NCBI RefSeq assembly: GCF_040500525.1
Contig: NZ_CP159405.1
Span: 1-64,000, forward strand
Length of the DNA stretch: 64,000 nucleotides
Source of the DNA: Azospirillum formosense
GTDB taxonomy: Bacteria; Pseudomonadota; Alphaproteobacteria; Azospirillales; Azospirillaceae
Direction: 5' to 3'
The notes below the pieces were generated by a model that made no database searches, had not been told where the DNA came from, and was given only the letters and a program-made list of their open reading frames with translations. The stretch's first letter is position 1, and the number at the start of each line of letters is the position of its first letter. Positions 1 through 7,977 of this stretch are shown piece after piece. Both the position numbers and the translations under genes were made by a program.

Positions 1-963
1 ATGGACGACCACAACACCGACAAGGAAAACGCCGAACTGCTGGACCGCCCGGTCCAGCTGGCGCTGCGGCTGGATTCGCCGCTGCGCGGCGACGTGAACA
101 ACGACCGGGCCCTCATGGCCTATTCGCTGTTCGGCCTGTCGAAGGACAAGGTGGAAAGCCTTCCCACCTACGACGACGGCAAGGTGAAGATCGAGGTGCG
201 CGCGCCGCGCGACGTCGGCGTTGCGACGATCTGGGACAAGTCGGTGCTGATCTACGCCGTCTCGCTGCTGCGCGAGAAGATGGCCGAGGGCAAGATGGGT
301 CCGGAGGTCGGCAAGCTGCACTTCACCACCAGCGACCTCCAGCGCATCGTCGGCAAGACCGCCGGGGGCAGCGCCTACGACAAGATCGAAGGGGCGCTGG
401 AGCGGCTGCAGGGCACCCAGATCAAGACCAACCTGGAGGCCGGGGGCGAAGGCGAGAGCGGCGCCTTCTCTTGGATTTCCGACTACAAGCTGCTGTACCG
501 CCGCGGCAAGAAGGACGGCGAGCGGCAGGTGCGCGGCCTCACCCTGGTGCTGTCGAACTGGGTCGTCAGGGCGGCGCTTGGCAACAACCTGCTGACCTAT
601 TCGGAAGATTACTTCGCGCTGAAGCCCATCGAGAAGCGGCTCTACGAGATCGCCCGCGCCCATCTGGGCCACGGCACCGCCTTCTGGATGGCGCTGGAGC
701 CGCTGCGCAAGCGGGTCGGCTCCGACAACGACCTGCGCAAGTTCAAGAACGCGCTCGGCCCCGTGCTCCAGGCCGACCGCATCCCCGGCTACGGCGTGCG
801 CATCGTCGAGGCGGCGGAGTACAAGGAGCTGATGACGGCGCGCGGCGCCTCGATCGCCCGCGTGCTGAACGCCGACCTGCCGGTGATCTTCTGGCGCAAG
901 GACGCCGGCGAGCCGGAGAGCTGGATCGACATTCCCAGGGTCGAGTTCGACGAGGTGGTCTGA
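1..963 (+). CDS. repA: Plasmid/chromid replication initiator protein (RPA family)
   Basis: The 320-residue protein resembles the alphaproteobacterial 'replication initiator protein A' family (RPA), which binds the replicon origin and starts replication of plasmids and chromids. Recognition rests on the overall sequence, including the basic central stretch around FALKPIEKRLYEIARAHLG, which is typical of winged-helix initiators. The window begins exactly on the ATG, so no ribosome site or upstream iterons can be seen. This suggests the replicon was numbered from this gene. The partition genes parAB lie 7 kb downstream on the same strand. No iteron array is visible within or just after the gene. 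Confidence 0.85.
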   Translation: MDDHNTDKENAELLDRPVQLALRLDSPLRGDVNNDRALMAYSLFGLSKDKVESLPTYDDGKVKIEVRAPRDVGVATIWDKSVLIYAVSLLREKMAEGKMGPEVGKLHFTTSDLQRIVGKTAGGSAYDKIEGALERLQGTQIKTNLEAGGEGESGAFSWISDYKLLYRRGKKDGERQVRGLTLVLSNWVVRAALGNNLLTYSEDYFALKPIEKRLYEIARAHLGHGTAFWMALEPLRKRVGSDNDLRKFKNALGPVLQADRIPGYGVRIVEAAEYKELMTARGASIARVLNADLPVIFWRKDAGEPESWIDIPRVEFDEVV

Positions 964-978
964 CCCCCCTCCCCTGCC

Positions 979-1860
979 CTACTCCGCCAGCAGCCCGTCA
1001 CGGAAGGTCCGGGCGGCGTGGCTCAACCCGCGCTCGCGGTGGCGCAGCAGGCGGAAGGGGCGCTCGGGCAGCGGGAAGGGAACGCGGTGCAGACGCCCGG
1101 CCGCCAGCGCGCCGCGCGCCACCAGATCCGACAGGGCGGTGGCCCCCGCCCCGGCCATCACCGCCGACAGCACCGCCTCGTTCGAGGGCAGCTCCAGCGC
1201 CACCGGCAACTCCTCCGGCGCCCTGCCCCGCCCGCGCAGCGCCTCCTCGAACTCGGAGCGGGTGCCCGACCCGGCCTCGCGCAGGACCCAGGGGGAGCGG
1301 TTCAGCTCCTCCAATGGCAGGTCGCTCCGCCCGCGCCAGGGGTGGCCGTCCCCGACCAGCAGCAGCAGGCGGTCGCCGGGCAGAAGGTCCTGGTCGAGCA
1401 GCGGGTCCGCCACCTCCCCTTCCACCAGCCCGAGATCGGCGGCGCCGTCCAGCACGGCCTTGGCGACTTGGGCGGTGTTGGCGGCCTTCACCGCGACGTC
1501 GACGTCCGGATAGCGCTGGTGAAAGGCGACGAGCCGTTCGGGCAGCCAATAGCCGGTGATGGTCTGGCTGGCGTGGATGGCGATGCGGCCGCGCTTCAGC
1601 GCCGACAGGTCGGCCAGCATCCGCTCCGCCGCCTCGGCGCGGGCGAGCACCGCGACGGCCTCGCCGAGGAACAGGCGCCCGGCCTCCGTCAGCTCGATGC
1701 GGCGGCCCACCCGGTCGAACAGGCGGACGGCGTGCCGCGCCTCCAGGCTGGAAACGGCGGCGCTGACCGCGGATTGCGTCAGATTCAGGGTCGCCGCCGC
1801 CCGCGTCACATGCTGCTGCGTGGCGACCGCCACGAAGATGCGGAGCTGTTCGAGAGTCAT
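979..1860 (-). CDS. LysR-family transcriptional regulator, YeiE-like
   Basis: This 293-residue LysR-type regulator has an N-terminal winged helix-turn-helix (about residues 1-60, with the run LTQSAVSAAVSSLE) and a C-terminal substrate-binding-like effector domain (about 90-290). It is transcribed divergently from a YeiH-family transporter across a 113-bp gap. In enterobacteria the LysR protein YeiE sits beside yeiH and has been described as sulfite-responsive. The same pairing here makes control of the neighbouring exporter the best guess. The family call is firm; the YeiE assignment is inferred from context and general resemblance. Confidence 0.85.
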   Translation of the reverse strand: MTLEQLRIFVAVATQQHVTRAAATLNLTQSAVSAAVSSLEARHAVRLFDRVGRRIELTEAGRLFLGEAVAVLARAEAAERMLADLSALKRGRIAIHASQTITGYWLPERLVAFHQRYPDVDVAVKAANTAQVAKAVLDGAADLGLVEGEVADPLLDQDLLPGDRLLLLVGDGHPWRGRSDLPLEELNRSPWVLREAGSGTRSEFEEALRGRGRAPEELPVALELPSNEAVLSAVMAGAGATALSDLVARGALAAGRLHRVPFPLPERPFRLLRHRERGLSHAARTFRDGLLAE

Positions 1861-1893
1861 GCGGTCCCCTGCCTTCCAACCGTTCGATAAATC

Positions 1894-1915
1894 CGAATGA
1901 TTCGTCCATTATAAT
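1894..1915 (+). promoter_or_regulatory. Divergent LysR/yeiH control region with palindrome and -10 box
   Basis: The 113-bp gap between the divergent LysR and yeiH genes contains the perfect palindrome CGAATGATTCG (1894-1904) followed by a TATAAT box (1910-1915) oriented toward yeiH. No good -35 hexamer sits at the right distance, as expected for an activator-dependent promoter. Both elements are seen directly; their roles are inferred. Confidence 0.45.
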
Positions 1916-1973
1916 CCGTTGGAACGAACGGTCCACAGGGCGCAGCTTCCCGGCATCGGAATTCGAGGACGCC

Positions 1974-3023
1974 ATGCCCAACCTTCTTCCCCCATCGCCC
2001 CGCCGGACCCTGGCCACCCTGTCGCCGGGGATTCTGCTCTGCTCCGGCGTGAGCGGCGCGGCGCTGGCCTTGCAAAGCCTGGAGCAGCAAGTCTTCGGGC
2101 AGGCCTGGCTGGAGGCGCTGGTCCTGGCGATCCTGATCGGGGTGGCCCTGCGCAGCGTCTGGGCGCCGGGACGGCGCTGGCAGGCGGGAACGGACTTCAG
2201 CGCCAAGACGCTGCTGGAGGTCGCGGTGATGCTGCTGGGCGCCTCCATCGATCCGCAGACGATCCTGGCCGCCGGGCCGGGGCTGGTGGCGGGAATCGCC
2301 GGGGTGGTCGCCCTGGCCCTGGCGGTCAGCTACGGCATCGGCCGCCTGCTGGGATTGCCGCCGCGCATGGCGGTGCTGGTCGCCTGCGGCAACTCCATCT
2401 GCGGCAACTCGGCCATCGCGGCGACGGCGCCGGTGATCGGGGCGCACGGCGACGACGTGGCGGCGGCCATCGCCTTCACGGCGGTGCTGGGGGTTCTCGT
2501 GGTGCTCGGCCTGCCGCTTCTGGTGCCGCTGCTCGGGCTCAGCCCGATGCAGTACGGCGTGTTCGCCGGGCTGACCGTCTACGCGGTGCCGCAGATCCTG
2601 GCGGCGACGGCGCCGGTCGGCGCGCTGAGCGTCCAGGTCGGGACGCTGGTGAAGCTGCTGCGCGTGCTGATGCTGGGACCGGTGGTGGTGGCGCTGGCCC
2701 TGATGGCGCAGCCGGAAGGTGCTGCCCGGGATGGGGGCGCCAGGACCCGTCCCCCGCTGCGCCGTCTGGTGCCCTGGTTCATCCTCGGCTTCCTGGCGCT
2801 GGCCGGGCTGCGGGCGGCGGGGCTGATCCCGGACGCCGCCCTGGCGGTCAGCCAGAGCGCGGCGGGCGTCCTGACGGTGCTGTCGATGGCCGCCCTGGGG
2901 CTTGGGGTGGATGTGCGGATGCTGTCGCGGGCCGGCCTGCGCGTCACCGCCGCGGTGGTGCTGTCGCTGGCGGCGCTGGGCGCCATCGGGCTGGGGCTGA
3001 TCCGGTTGCTGGGGATCATGTGA
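1974..3023 (+). CDS. yeiH: YeiH-family putative sulfate/sulfite exporter
   Basis: The 349-residue membrane protein has about ten hydrophobic segments. It carries the family's conserved Gly/Asn region near CGNSICGNSAIAATAPVIGA and a C-terminal stretch GLGVDVRMLSRAG. It belongs to the UPF0324 'putative sulfate exporter' family, whose members (for example CuyZ beside cysteate sulfo-lyase) are thought to expel sulfite or sulfate made during organosulfonate use. That role suits the desulfonation and sulfite-oxidation genes located 7-22 kb away on this replicon. A regulator of LysR type is divergent. The stop overlaps the convergent Ada-like gene by 8 bases. Confidence 0.85.
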   Translation: MPNLLPPSPRRTLATLSPGILLCSGVSGAALALQSLEQQVFGQAWLEALVLAILIGVALRSVWAPGRRWQAGTDFSAKTLLEVAVMLLGASIDPQTILAAGPGLVAGIAGVVALALAVSYGIGRLLGLPPRMAVLVACGNSICGNSAIAATAPVIGAHGDDVAAAIAFTAVLGVLVVLGLPLLVPLLGLSPMQYGVFAGLTVYAVPQILAATAPVGALSVQVGTLVKLLRVLMLGPVVVALALMAQPEGAARDGGARTRPPLRRLVPWFILGFLALAGLRAAGLIPDAALAVSQSAAGVLTVLSMAALGLGVDVRMLSRAGLRVTAAVVLSLAALGAIGLGLIRLLGIM

Positions 3024-3246
3024 GCGCGGATGGCGGCGCGTCGGGGCGGCAGCGCTTGCAGGGACGGAAGCCCGCCGCCTGCGCCGCCGCCGCGTCCGGG
3101 TGGAAGGAGACGTTCTCCCGCTTGGCCCGCCGCGATGGGCAGGAGGGGCGGCAATAGACGCCGGTGGTGCGCACCGCGTAGACGAAGCGCCCGTCGCCGT
3201 CATGGTCTCGGCGCGTCACCGCGCCCCACATCGCCTCCTCGTCCAT
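3016..3246 (-). CDS. Stand-alone Ada-type metal-binding domain protein
   Basis: This 76-residue protein matches the N-terminal zinc domain of Ada, which repairs methylphosphotriesters by transferring the methyl group to a cysteine. Residues 8-32 read like the Ada start (WGAV...DGRFVYAVRTTGVYCRPSC). The four zinc cysteines are Cys32, Cys36, Cys63 and Cys66, in YCRPSC and CKRC. Full-length Ada adds an AraC domain and an alkyltransferase domain, both absent here. The start was chosen at the ATG preceded by a GGGAGG ribosome site. It converges with yeiH with an 8-base overlap. Confidence 0.8.
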   Translation of the reverse strand: MDEEAMWGAVTRRDHDGDGRFVYAVRTTGVYCRPSCPSRRAKRENVSFHPDAAAAQAAGFRPCKRCRPDAPPSALT

Positions 3247-3320
3247 GATGCCCTCCCGATCCTGCCGCCGGGATCGTCGCCGATGCCCCGAAGCGGGGCC
3301 ACCCGTTTCCTGCGCCACGC

Positions 3321-3351
3321 AAAAAGACGGCCGGCAGGGGTCTGCCGGCCG
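3321..3351 (-). terminator. Rho-independent terminator after the curlin-like gene
   Basis: A perfect 10-bp stem (3328-3337 with 3342-3351) and a 4-base loop are followed, on the minus strand, by a run of five T (3321-3325). It lies 38 bases beyond the stop of the secreted repeat protein. Confidence 0.85.
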
Positions 3352-3388
3352 CGAGGTTCGGGGAGGGAGGGACGCGAGGCGGGGTGCC

Positions 3389-3919
3389 TTACTTCTGGAT
3401 GCCGATGACCTGCTGCTGGGCCTTGTTGCCGATGCCGGCGGAGAGGTTGGAGACGGTGCCGAGGTTCTGGTTGAACAGGGCGCCCGGCGCGCCGAACTGC
3501 ATGGCCTTGACCTGCTGCTGGGCGGTGTTGCCGATGCCGACCGCGCTGTTGCTGACGGTGCCGGCGTTGCTGTTGAAGCTGCCCAGGGCGAAGGGCGCCT
3601 TCGCCCCGCCGCCGCCCGCCTGCATGCCGAAGACCTGCTGCTTGGCGGTGTTGCCGACGCCGGCGGCGAGGTTGGAGACGTTGCCCAGGTTGGAGGCGGT
3701 GCCGAAGGGCCCGGCCAGCCCGCCACCCGCCTGGACGCCCATCACCTGCTGCTGCGCCTTGTTCTGGATGCCGGCGGCGGTGTTGGAGATGACGCCCAGG
3801 TTGCTGGCGTTGCCCAGCGGGATGCCGCCGGTCATCAGGTCGCCGGCGAAGGCCGGGCCAACGGAGGCGGCGGAGCACAGGACGGCGACGGCGGCGGCGA
3901 TCAGGGTGGTGCGGCGCAT
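3389..3919 (-). CDS. Secreted four-repeat protein, curlin-like
   Basis: The 176-residue protein begins with a clear signal peptide (MRRTTLIAAAVAVLCSAASV, cleavage after PAFA near residue 25). Four imperfect repeats of 35-40 residues follow. Each has a core of the form N-x-G-x-[IV]-S-N-x-[AS]-[AV]-G-[IV]-x-N-x-A-x-Q-Q-V, separated by Gly/Ala-rich linkers. The regular N-x-A-x-Q-Q spacing recalls curlin repeats of functional amyloids such as CsgA, but no csgEFG export genes are nearby. The start has a good ribosome site (GGAAGGAAA). A strong terminator follows, so it is probably a single-gene unit. Recognition as amyloid is inference; the repeats and secretion signal are seen. Confidence 0.75.
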   Translation of the reverse strand: MRRTTLIAAAVAVLCSAASVGPAFAGDLMTGGIPLGNASNLGVISNTAAGIQNKAQQQVMGVQAGGGLAGPFGTASNLGNVSNLAAGVGNTAKQQVFGMQAGGGGAKAPFALGSFNSNAGTVSNSAVGIGNTAQQQVKAMQFGAPGALFNQNLGTVSNLSAGIGNKAQQQVIGIQK

Positions 3920-4183
3920 GGTGTGGTTTCCTTCCGGTGTCTGGGGAGTTGGTGTCTGGGGGAGTTGGCTGCCGGTTCCGTCTGCGTCGGCGCCCGGCCT
4001 GTCCGATGACCAGACCCTACGCCCCGCTGCCCATCCCCGCTGTGGCCTGCGCCACACTGTGGGACAGCTTTTCCAGAAGGCCGTTATTCCCGCCCATACC
4101 GTTGAGGTGCGGGGGATTTCCTGTACGATCCCCCGACGCCTTTTCCGGCACCCGCCCTAGTTCCGTGCGGGGCCACCACAACG

Positions 4184-4852
4184 ATGCGAGACGGCGCAAT
4201 GCTTCAGACACCCGACCGGCTGGACCCGGAGGTCGTGATCTTCGATTTCGACGGCGTCATCATCGACTCCGTGCCCACCAAGAACGGCGGCTTCGCCATC
4301 CTCTACGGCATCGACGATGCGGAGACGGAGGAGCGGATGCGGCAGACGATCTGGCGCAACGGCGGCCTCAGCCGGTTCAAGATGCTGGGGATCCTGGAGC
4401 GGGAGATGTTCGGGCGCGACCCCGGCCCGGCGGAGATCGACGAGCTGGCCCGCCGCTACGCCGAGATCGTCGATCCGCGCGTTCCCGATTGTCCGCTGAT
4501 CGCGGGCGCCGAGACGGCGCTGGACCGGCTGGACGGCACGCCCTGCCACCTCGTCTCGGGCACGCCGCACGAGGTGCTGATGGGCACCGTGCGCGCCAAG
4601 GGGCTGGAGCGGCATTTCCGCAGCATCACCGGCTCTCCCAACGTGAAGGCGGAGGTCTTCGCGCGCATCGTCGCCGAGGGCGGGCACGACCCGGCGCGGT
4701 CGCTCGCCATCGGCGATTCCCTGACCGAGCTGGAGGCCGCCCGCAAGGCCGGCATGGCCTTCGTCGGCGTGGTGTCGGAAGGGTTGCCGAACCCCTTCCC
4801 GCCCGACGTGACGGTGGTCGGCGACCTGCACGGGCTCGCCCAACGCCTCTGA
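4184..4852 (+). CDS. HAD-superfamily phosphatase (phosphoglycolate phosphatase-like)
   Basis: The 222-residue protein carries the HAD motif I (IFDFDGVIIDS, nucleophile Asp and acid/base Asp two residues later), an alpha-helical cap, a motif II Ser/Thr around LVSGTPHE and a motif III-IV region AIGDSLTELEAA. These enzymes hydrolyse small phosphorylated metabolites in the cytoplasm. The substrate cannot be told from sequence. An alternative start at the ATG at 4199 would remove five residues; neither start has a strong ribosome site. It stands alone between unrelated genes. Confidence 0.8.
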   Translation: MRDGAMLQTPDRLDPEVVIFDFDGVIIDSVPTKNGGFAILYGIDDAETEERMRQTIWRNGGLSRFKMLGILEREMFGRDPGPAEIDELARRYAEIVDPRVPDCPLIAGAETALDRLDGTPCHLVSGTPHEVLMGTVRAKGLERHFRSITGSPNVKAEVFARIVAEGGHDPARSLAIGDSLTELEAARKAGMAFVGVVSEGLPNPFPPDVTVVGDLHGLAQRL

Positions 4853-4890
4853 GCGGAGGCGTTGCGGAAAACGGTCTCATCGGGGTATTG

Positions 4891-4914
4891 TTTATGAGCC
4901 CAACAATTCATAAA
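4891..4914. promoter_or_regulatory. AT-rich inverted repeat upstream of the 65-residue gene
   Basis: TTTATGA (4891-4897) and TCATAAA (4908-4914) form a perfect 7-bp inverted repeat in an AT-rich patch 36 bases before the next start codon. It could be an operator or lie in a promoter. No partner regulator is obvious. Confidence 0.35.
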
Positions 4915-4949
4915 TGATTAGGGCAACCTATGACGAAAGGGAGGTCAGT

Positions 4950-5147
4950 ATGCCCGTGCCGAAAGAGGCTGCCGAAGCCGCCCGTGACCGTTATCTGGCG
5001 ATCCTCAGCGGGTACCCCGGCATGACCCGCGCCGAAGTCACGAAACTGTCCGACGACTACGCGATCGCGGTCAATTTCGCGTCGGGCATCCCCGACGATC
5101 TTCCCAAGGATCTGGACGGCGTGCCGGTGATCGCACGCACCCAGTGA
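4950..5147 (+). CDS. Small hypothetical protein (65 residues)
   Basis: The product is a 65-residue soluble protein with a predicted helix-rich first half (EAAEAARDRYLAILS) and no recognisable domain. I chose the ATG at 4950 because it follows a strong AAAGGGAGG ribosome site at 4936-4944; the in-frame ATG at 4914 has none. A clear terminator follows, so this is a single-gene transcript. I do not recognise its function. Confidence 0.65.
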   Translation: MPVPKEAAEAARDRYLAILSGYPGMTRAEVTKLSDDYAIAVNFASGIPDDLPKDLDGVPVIARTQ

Positions 5148-5185
5148 CGCTGATCCGACGATACGTCCGGTGACACGCAAACGCG

Positions 5186-5222
5186 ACGCCCGGTCCAGAC
5201 CATGGACCGGGCGTTTCGTTTG
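5186..5222 (+). terminator. Rho-independent terminator
   Basis: A perfect 12-bp stem (5186-5197 with 5203-5214) and a 5-base loop are followed by TTCGTTT. It closes the small gene at 4950-5147 and sits just before the stop of the convergent acyltransferase gene. Confidence 0.85.
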
Positions 5223-5230
5223 TCCGGCGC

Positions 5231-6553
5231 TCAGGCCGGGTTGGATGGGGTGGTGGCGTCGGCGCGCTCGGCCGGCCCCTTGTTCATCGCCATCGCCATC
5301 ATCTGGCTCGCCTGCGCGGTGCAGGTCGCGGCCAGCGTGCGCACCGTCTGGCCGCCTTCGACGAGAAGCCGGCTGAGCATGGGGCCGGGCGCTTCGAAGG
5401 TGCCGATGAAGACCCGCTCCTCCTCCCCCTTGCCGGCGAAGCCGCGCTTGAACAGGTGGACGCCGGGGTTGACCTGGGCGTTGACCCCGTGCAGGTCGTA
5501 GCGCTTCCCGCCGTTGGCCTTCACCCACTGCATCGCCTTCCAGTGGACGAGGAAAGCCGCGTTCAGCGGCAGTCCGGCCTCCGCGGTGGCCGAGTTCTGC
5601 ATCAGCGCGGTGTCGCCGAGCAGCGACACCACCACGCCGGCCACCGGCTCGCCGTTGTGTGAGGCCATCACGGCGTGCATCTTCATGCCATCGGGCAGGG
5701 CGCGGTGGACCTTCGTCAGGGTGCGGCTGTCGAAGGCGCGGAAGCCCTTGCGGCGCTGCGTCTGGATGAACAGGTCGTCGATGGCGTCGAGGATCTCCGG
5801 CGAGGAGCCCTCGACGATTTCCAGCCCGGCCCCCTCGGCCTTGGCGAGGCCGCGGCGCCAATGGCGGGACAGGTCCTTGTGGATCGTCGCCTCGTCGCGG
5901 GTCAGGTCCATGATGAAGGTGCGGTAGGGGGCCTTGGCGTCGCTGTGCCGCATCCCCAGCGCCTCCATGGCGGACAGCGCGCGGGCGCCCTCCCCTGCCC
6001 CGTCCTCGACGCGCGGCAGGACGCGCAGGAACAGGCCGCGCCGGACGCTGTACTCGGCCTTCATCGCCTCCATGATGGCCAGGAACGCCTCCGGATCGGC
6101 TGGGCGGCCCTTGGGGCGCCACAGCGGCCCCCACATGACCAGCGCGATGCCGCCGATGCCCGGCACGCGGCGGACCAGCAGCTGCGCCGCGGCGATCGGC
6201 TGGCCGTCGCGGCGCAGCACGATGTGGCTGAGGTCGCGGCCGGGATGGGCGATGCGCCCGAAATCCCAAGTCTGGAAGATGTTGGCGTCATCGAAGCCGT
6301 TCATGACGGCGTACCAGCCGCCGCGGTCCATACGGTCGACTTCGACAGCCGGTGAAGCGTCCAGGCAATCGCCCCCAAATGCGTCGGTGTGAATCTGGCG
6401 TTTCCCCAGCGAAGTCACGTCGAGCCTCTCGCGTGGTTGGTCGAATGGGCGCAGTCGGGGCGGACGTGGAACCTCGCCCGTCCCGCTTCCCTGGCCGGAG
6501 GCCAGAGCCGTCGCATCGTCGAAGGTCGAAGCTCCGCGGAAGGTCTTAGACAA
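5231..6553 (-). CDS. FemAB/GNAT-like peptidyl- or acyltransferase
   Basis: This reading frame of up to 440 residues encodes two tandem GNAT-like folds of the FemAB type. The conserved opening is FQTWDFGRIAHPGRD. Central RRGLAKAEGAGLEI and C-terminal LPLNAAFLVHWKAMQWVKANG and FKRGFAGKGEEE are typical of the family. FemAB-like proteins add amino acids or acyl groups to cell-wall or exopolysaccharide precursors, but the substrate here is unknown. The upstream-most start is a TTG at 6553. A GTG at 6418 or the ATG at 6331 would give a length nearer to the family norm, so the first 40-75 residues are doubtful. Confidence 0.7.
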   Translation of the reverse strand: MSKTFRGASTFDDATALASGQGSGTGEVPRPPRLRPFDQPRERLDVTSLGKRQIHTDAFGGDCLDASPAVEVDRMDRGGWYAVMNGFDDANIFQTWDFGRIAHPGRDLSHIVLRRDGQPIAAAQLLVRRVPGIGGIALVMWGPLWRPKGRPADPEAFLAIMEAMKAEYSVRRGLFLRVLPRVEDGAGEGARALSAMEALGMRHSDAKAPYRTFIMDLTRDEATIHKDLSRHWRRGLAKAEGAGLEIVEGSSPEILDAIDDLFIQTQRRKGFRAFDSRTLTKVHRALPDGMKMHAVMASHNGEPVAGVVVSLLGDTALMQNSATAEAGLPLNAAFLVHWKAMQWVKANGGKRYDLHGVNAQVNPGVHLFKRGFAGKGEEERVFIGTFEAPGPMLSRLLVEGGQTVRTLAATCTAQASQMMAMAMNKGPAERADATTPSNPA

Positions 6554-6776
6554 TTCACGCGTGGCCTACGGACTTTGCGATCGTTCACAAACAATAGGAG
6601 ACGCACGGGAAAATCACACAAACCCTGATGGGTTCGCGCAAAATCCCACTGGATTATTCTCTGTGGCTAAGCGCTTTTTCTGGGGATTGCATGGATACGC
6701 CCGTATCGAGCGGTATGCTGCAATGCAATACGACCAATTTGACGCCGGTCGGGCGGATTTTATCCGGTGCCGGCGT
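6554..6776. other. Non-coding stretch, nothing recognised
   Basis: This 223-base gap between the FemAB-like gene and a small hypothetical gene has lower GC content than its surroundings and contains no convincing reading frame, hairpin or repeat. Confidence 0.4.
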
Positions 6777-7001
6777 TCAGAACATGGTCAGTTGGATGAT
6801 GCCGTCCGCGCGGGCGTGGCGTTCCGCCGCGTTGGCGGCGGCGTCCTGGGCGCCCTCCTGCGACTGGGCGATCCCGACGGCGATGCGCTCGCCGGCCACC
6901 GACACGGTCCAGGTCCAGCGTCCGTCGGTCCGCCACGACACCGCCAATTCACAGCCGTGCGCCTGACACACCAGTTGCCGCACCGACCAGTTCGCCGCCA
7001 T
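6777..7001 (-). CDS. Small hypothetical protein (74 residues)
   Basis: The 74-residue product has a WTWTVSVAGERIAVG strand-like segment followed by an Ala-rich helix (EGAQDAAANAAERHA). The same arrangement of a Trp-x-Trp strand and an AQDAA-type helix occurs in the small protein at 44687-44929. No domain was recognised. It lies beside decayed DNA, so it may be a survivor or a remnant itself. The start has only a weak GGGG ribosome site. Confidence 0.45.
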   Translation of the reverse strand: MAANWSVRQLVCQAHGCELAVSWRTDGRWTWTVSVAGERIAVGIAQSQEGAQDAAANAAERHARADGIIQLTMF

Positions 7002-7049
7002 TCGCGCAACCCCACAGCCCCGGTGCCGCCGCCGGCCCCGCGGACCCAG

Positions 7050-7930
7050 TTATGCACCGGAGCGGTCCCCTTCCGCCAGTGCCGGCTGCGGCGAGGCGGT
7101 GGACGTCAGCGTTTGGCGAAAGCCGAGGCCCGCACGGCCCTGACCCGGTTCGCAGCCGTGGGCATGGCTGTTCCCTTCCAACCGCGCCCGATTGACGGGA
7201 CCCGGCTCCATCGCGAGCATCTGCGCGTTGGGAGCCGTACGGGCCGCCGTCAGGGCGTGGACGCCGGTGTAGGCTGCCATGACGAACACGACGCGCGCCG
7301 GCGTGGCGAGACGCTGCCAGAGGCGCAGCGATGCCGGCTCGCACCGCCCGCGCCACCCCAGGCTCATGCAGACGAGATCATCGTTTCGCTGCTGGGATCG
7401 CGGCGATGGCCCTGCCGTGCCTTCTCCAGCACCCCGGCGTCGAGAAGGAGCAGCCGGTCGGCCGCTGGTTCCGCCGGTGTCGTCGACCGCGACGCAATCG
7501 AAGTCCGTAAAAAGGCCGGGGTCGTTCTTGGCTGCCGCCATCACGGAATTGATCGCCTGCTGGGCATGGGCCTGATGGCCGAAGCCGACCGGAAACACCG
7601 CCGCGCATTTCAACCGCGACGGCGGCGCCGGAGCCCGGCGGAACAGAGGTGAACCGATGGTGAAGACTCCCGCGCCGGTGAGTTCCTGCAGCCGCCACTG
7701 CCCGAAGACGGGATGGAGTCACGGGCGCGGGTGATGCCATCCTTGTCCGTCGCCTGGAAAGGCATGTGGACCAGCAAGCCCCCCGGACGCAACGCGGCGT
7801 GGAGGCAGGGAGGAAGGGCATCCACCTCCGCCTGGGAAATACGCTCGATCGCATCTGGCAGGAGGCGGTCCGGGAGAGGGCCGGTTGCTGCGGACCACGG
7901 GTAGACACCCATTGCGAGGGTTGGGACGAC
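7050..7930 (-). pseudogene. Decayed glycosyltransferase/methyltransferase cluster
   Basis: Minus-strand translation shows three recognisable scraps in order. First is the tail of an AdoMet methyltransferase (about 7650-7930; ISQAEVDALPPCLHAALRPG then GLLVHMPFQA). Next is the start of a family-2-like glycosyltransferase (about 7450-7613; FTDFDCVAVDDTGG), whose expected continuation (VLEKARQG) is in a different frame. Last is the N-terminal part of an FkbM methyltransferase (about 7140-7310; AAYTGVHALTAARTAPNAQM). Frames are shifted and pieces fused, so no full enzyme can be made. Intact genes of the same kinds lie at 41.3-44.5 kb. Assignment to families is by eye. Confidence 0.5.
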
Positions 7931-7977
7931 TTGATAGCTTCCGGGACGACTCCGGCAAATGGGGCGACGAGGGGGCA

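Noticed and set aside
3936..3966. Tandem copies of GGTGTCTGGGGAGTT before the curlin-like gene
   Set aside because: Only two imperfect 15-base copies lie in the untranslated leader; no functional pattern is apparent.
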